From a virus, in the IMG/VR virus record IMGVR_UViG_3300036770_005021, positions 1 to 39,620 of that record: DNA of 39,620 nucleotides. One strand, given 5' to 3'. The notes below the pieces were generated by a model that was given only the letters and a program-made list of their open reading frames with translations, made no database searches and had not been told where the DNA came from. A program made the translations under genes and the position numbers. This document shows, piece by piece, positions 37,510-39,620 of the stretch (positions within the stretch are counted from its first letter, which is position 1; each line of letters starts with the position of its first letter).

Positions 37510-37519
37510 AAATACTCCT

Positions 37520-37556
37520 AAAATGTACATTTTACCACAAAATGTACATAATGCAA
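37520..37556 (-). promoter_or_regulatory. TA promoter with two palindromic operators
   Basis: On the minus strand TTGCAT (37556-37551), 16 bp, TAAAAT (37534-37529). A perfect palindrome AAAATGTACATTTT (37520-37533) covers the -10, and a second AAAATGTACAT (37539-37549), centred 19 bp away, lies in the spacer. This suits cooperative RelB/RelBE autorepression. Confidence 0.7.
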
Positions 37557-37558
37557 GA

Positions 37559-39094
37559 CTAAATCTTAAATGGCCTTTGAGCTACAGCCTGCTTGTGCTT
37601 TTCCCAAGCCCCAATCGTCGTTCCGCAAACCTCGATGTGCGTTACGGCCTGCATGGCGTACTGGAAGCTATCGGCATAGTCAGAGGCTGGGTTGTGAAGT
37701 GGCGTGTCAAGCCACATGCCGCTCTTCTCGCTCCAAGTCTTTTGGTACTTGGCGAGCTGCTCTAGGAGGGGCTTAACTCTTTGGATGTTGAAAACGCATC
37801 GGTCGAATTTGGCCTTAGCGTTAGAAATGAGCAGTTGTTTCTCTGTCTTTTTTAAAACTAGAATCTTTGTATGGGTCTCATCAAAAAACTTCCTCATGTC
37901 GCGTTCGTAAGTGTTTTCAACTCTCACACCATCCCTGGTTTTAGCGTCATGAGGAAGAAAGATCGTTTTAATCCTATAGTGGCACTTATTGTTTCTAATG
38001 AAGGCTGCGTAAAAGTCAGCCCCTTTGTCTTTATCTGCATAGAAATCGATGACCCTGATCTCTCCGTGTACGTGCTGGAAGAAGATCATGACCGTTGCGT
38101 CGTTGACCCCCAAGTCCATTGCCACATATACAGGCTCCATAGAGTCGAAAGGATTCGAGCTAAGCACTCGGTTCTCATGATATGCTTTCTCGATGCATCT
38201 CTGGAAATAAAAGGCATCAGAAGAGGCCAGAAGCGATTCTGTGGCTGTAGAGGGAAACTCTTGCTTAACCTTCTCGCCTAAAATCTTCGCTTGATGGACG
38301 TACCAGTTCTTTTGGCCTTTAGTAAGGACTATCTTATTCTTATCCTCAAGCTTCTCAAAGTACTCGACCATATCGATGTCATACTCAATATCGTGGTCAA
38401 GCGTGTAGCCGTTCTCTCGATACCAAGGAAAGAAGAAGAGCTTGTATTCCATTGTGCTTAAGTTCTCGTCGCCCCTCTCTACGCAAGAAGCGATCATGTC
38501 AGCAAAAAAGCCAGAATTGCCCTCGGCGGTACTCTCGATAATAACCGTTCCGTTAACAGGAACCGTCTGAAGCGTTCCGGTCACAACCTCTTCTGCTTTT
38601 AGAGGATTCCGGGAGCAAGTTTTCCCAAACTCGCTGACTAGAACGTATTGATACGCTCCTCCCCTCAAAGTCGTGTCTACCCTTAAAAAGCTTCCGTTAT
38701 GGAACGAAATCTCCCTAGCGGATCTATAGTTAATGCGGCAGTATTGCTCTTTGATCGCTGGGGGTAGACTATCAATAGCTGTCCCAATAATCCTTTTGAA
38801 GATGTGCTGGGCGTGTTCTAAGCTATAACTAACGATCCCCGCTGCGCTGTTATCCTTGAAAAGGATTGAGTCCAAAAGGTACAAAACAGCAAACGTTGAC
38901 ATTCCGAGCTGCCGGGCTTTTAAGATAACGTTCCTTGAATGAAGCCCGGAGTACACATCCCTTTGCACTCCGTTCATCCTAAAAGGAACGCAATTGCCGT
39001 TCTTGTCTATAATACTGTAAAGATTGCTCAGCCTCCACTCCTGATCGGCCATCAACCTTAAGTACCTCTTAGCCTCTTCATTCAGGCTTAGCAT
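37559..39094 (-). CDS. terL: Terminase large subunit
   Basis: This 511-aa protein is the ATPase motor and nuclease for DNA packaging. ATPase: 'ILKARQLGMST' (R61, G64, S66, T67) as the Walker A-like loop, 'YVLVSEFGK' with E155 as Walker B/catalytic, and 'IIESTAEG' (188-190) as motif III. Nuclease: D327 in YVAMDLGVND, D383 in FLPHDAK, D472/D475 in SDYADSF. It overlaps the upstream 99-aa gene by 17 bp. It is complete and of normal length. Confidence 0.92.
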   Translation of the reverse strand: MLSLNEEAKRYLRLMADQEWRLSNLYSIIDKNGNCVPFRMNGVQRDVYSGLHSRNVILKARQLGMSTFAVLYLLDSILFKDNSAAGIVSYSLEHAQHIFKRIIGTAIDSLPPAIKEQYCRINYRSAREISFHNGSFLRVDTTLRGGAYQYVLVSEFGKTCSRNPLKAEEVVTGTLQTVPVNGTVIIESTAEGNSGFFADMIASCVERGDENLSTMEYKLFFFPWYRENGYTLDHDIEYDIDMVEYFEKLEDKNKIVLTKGQKNWYVHQAKILGEKVKQEFPSTATESLLASSDAFYFQRCIEKAYHENRVLSSNPFDSMEPVYVAMDLGVNDATVMIFFQHVHGEIRVIDFYADKDKGADFYAAFIRNNKCHYRIKTIFLPHDAKTRDGVRVENTYERDMRKFFDETHTKILVLKKTEKQLLISNAKAKFDRCVFNIQRVKPLLEQLAKYQKTWSEKSGMWLDTPLHNPASDYADSFQYAMQAVTHIEVCGTTIGAWEKHKQAVAQRPFKI

Positions 39095-39377
39095 CAGACT
39101 TTCTCTTCTTTAATTCCTCTAAAAGCCCTCTATATTCAACCTCGACGCTGTCTGCGTAGTCTTTTACGTCCGAAGAAAAGTCCTCGTAGCTAAGTCCTCC
39201 GTATGCGCATAGCAAAAGAACCATTCTAAGACAAGACACGTGCGCTGCAAAATAAGCGTCCTTAGCAGATACACCTTCACCAGTCATCTCCTTGAGACAT
39301 TCATTGACCCGGTCTAATATCCTGTTACCACAAGAATTTATAAGCTCGCTCGTTTCTTCTTTACTCATCCTCTCCAT
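39078..39377 (-). CDS. Small helical protein directly before terL
   Basis: This 99-aa protein is helical (LINSCGNRILDRVNECLKEM), with a Cys/Leu-rich core 'CLRMVLLLCAYGGLSYEDF' and a charged end. It is coupled to terL by overlap. It resembles the ORFs at 6-170 and 39361-39498 in its 'GV..DA' plus Cys-rich core. It could be a small-terminase-like or unknown late protein. The separate HTH gene at 569 is the better small-terminase candidate. Confidence 0.6.
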   Translation of the reverse strand: MERMSKEETSELINSCGNRILDRVNECLKEMTGEGVSAKDAYFAAHVSCLRMVLLLCAYGGLSYEDFSSDVKDYADSVEVEYRGLLEELKKRKSDAKPE

Positions 39378-39498
39378 CCTCTTCTTCGTCTCTTTTATAT
39401 GCCTCTAGCGTCTCATTATAATTCTCCTTGCCACTATCAATCGTTTTAACAATATAACTTTTGTGTACTTCAAACTCAACCCCGCAAGCAGCCCCCAA
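39361..39498 (-). CDS. Acidic ORF after the in-frame TAG (second part of a split gene?)
   Basis: A 45-aa frame from TTG 39498 (LGAACGVEFEVHKSYIVKTI...) ends EEEDGEDE and TAA at 39361. It directly continues the frame of the ORF at 6-170 after its TAG. Either the two are one gene with an amber stop (mutation, or readthrough), or this is a coupled gene with a TTG start. It overlaps the next gene by 17 bp. Confidence 0.45.
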   Translation of the reverse strand: MGAACGVEFEVHKSYIVKTIDSGKENYNETLEAYKRDEEEDGEDE

Positions 39499-39620
39499 CT
39501 ACGAAGCTAACTCCACATAGCAAAAGACGCATAAAGAAGCAGTCTCATCCAATGGAACCCCCCTGTTACTCTCCCTAATCATATACTCCGCTGATACAGC
39601 CTTCAGCCTATCACACAACT
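39494..39620. repeat. Terminal direct repeat, right copy
   Basis: Identical to 1-127. It contains the 3' part of the small gene at 6-170 (here 39499-39620, lacking its start). Confidence 0.9.

Noticed and set aside
1-39620. CRISPR array
   Set aside because: The only regular repeats are the three 22-bp iterons with no spacer diversity, and short intergenic repeats.
1-39620. tRNA or rRNA genes
   Set aside because: No cloverleaf with a CCA-type acceptor and TTCRANNY loop, and no rRNA-like stretch, was found by eye. A covariance scan would settle it.
1-39620. Genome-wide recoding of TAG
   Set aside because: TAG ends several well-supported genes (e.g. 3016, 3602), and known genes show no internal TAG. 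The single in-frame TAG is local.

Overview
The window is a complete tailed-phage genome of the P22-like podovirus type, assembled as a circle. Bases 1-127 are repeated exactly at 39494-39620, so the unique length is 39,493 bp. The repeat is more likely assembler overlap than a physical terminus. The phage type follows from the late genes: a terminase large subunit, a ~726-aa P22-type portal, a coiled-coil scaffold, an N4-gp56-type coat protein, head-tail adaptor and hub proteins, three internal (ejection) proteins and a bank of short tail-fibre/C1q-like genes. No sheath, tape measure or baseplate is seen. The host cannot be named from the sequence. Shine-Dalgarno sites and sigma70-like promoters indicate an ordinary bacterium, probably Gram-negative.

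Layout. From about 1.1 kb leftwards through the contig join and on down to 14.5 kb, the minus strand carries the late module: a candidate small terminase, two or three small ORFs, TerL, a RelB/RelE toxin-antitoxin pair, portal, small head proteins, scaffold, coat, adaptor, hub, ejection proteins and tail fibres. Two plus-strand genes sit inside it: a ribbon-helix-helix repressor-like gene at 22.1 kb and an unknown gene at 34.4 kb. From 1.2 to 3.6 kb a plus-strand operon holds small early genes, several overlapping, and then a SpoVG-like gene. From 5.9 down to 3.7 kb a minus-strand operon encodes two winged-helix replication proteins. The second gene contains 22-bp palindromic iterons that resemble a lambda-type origin. 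A 72-bp palindromic repeat is present in frame in both. From 6.2 to 9.0 kb a plus-strand recombination operon encodes a RusA-type resolvase, a RecT-like annealing protein, a YqaJ/lambda-type exonuclease and a basic protein. The control region at 5.9-6.25 kb has divergent promoters, two plus-strand terminators and a possible ~60-nt RNA.

From 9.0 to 14.5 kb lies an accessory region. It starts with a membrane-anchored coiled-coil protein and a tiny zinc ribbon, then a structured RNA-like relic resembling an IS200/IS605 end. Next comes a cassette of three related secreted-type small peptides interleaved with two membrane proteins, and a decayed C5 cytosine methyltransferase. Further small genes follow, then a second copy of the coiled-coil membrane protein coupled to a serine resolvase, and a stand-alone TnpB with a folded 3' end.

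The most unusual points are the peptide/membrane-protein cassette, the shared in-frame palindromic element in the replication genes, an HNH homing endonuclease whose insertion duplicated the start of the neighbouring gene, the TA pair between TerL and portal, and a P22 immI-like repressor/operator in the tail module. No endolysin, holin, tyrosine integrase or CI-like repressor was recognised. Iterons, a resolvase and a TA pair together would suit plasmid-like maintenance, but that is an inference.
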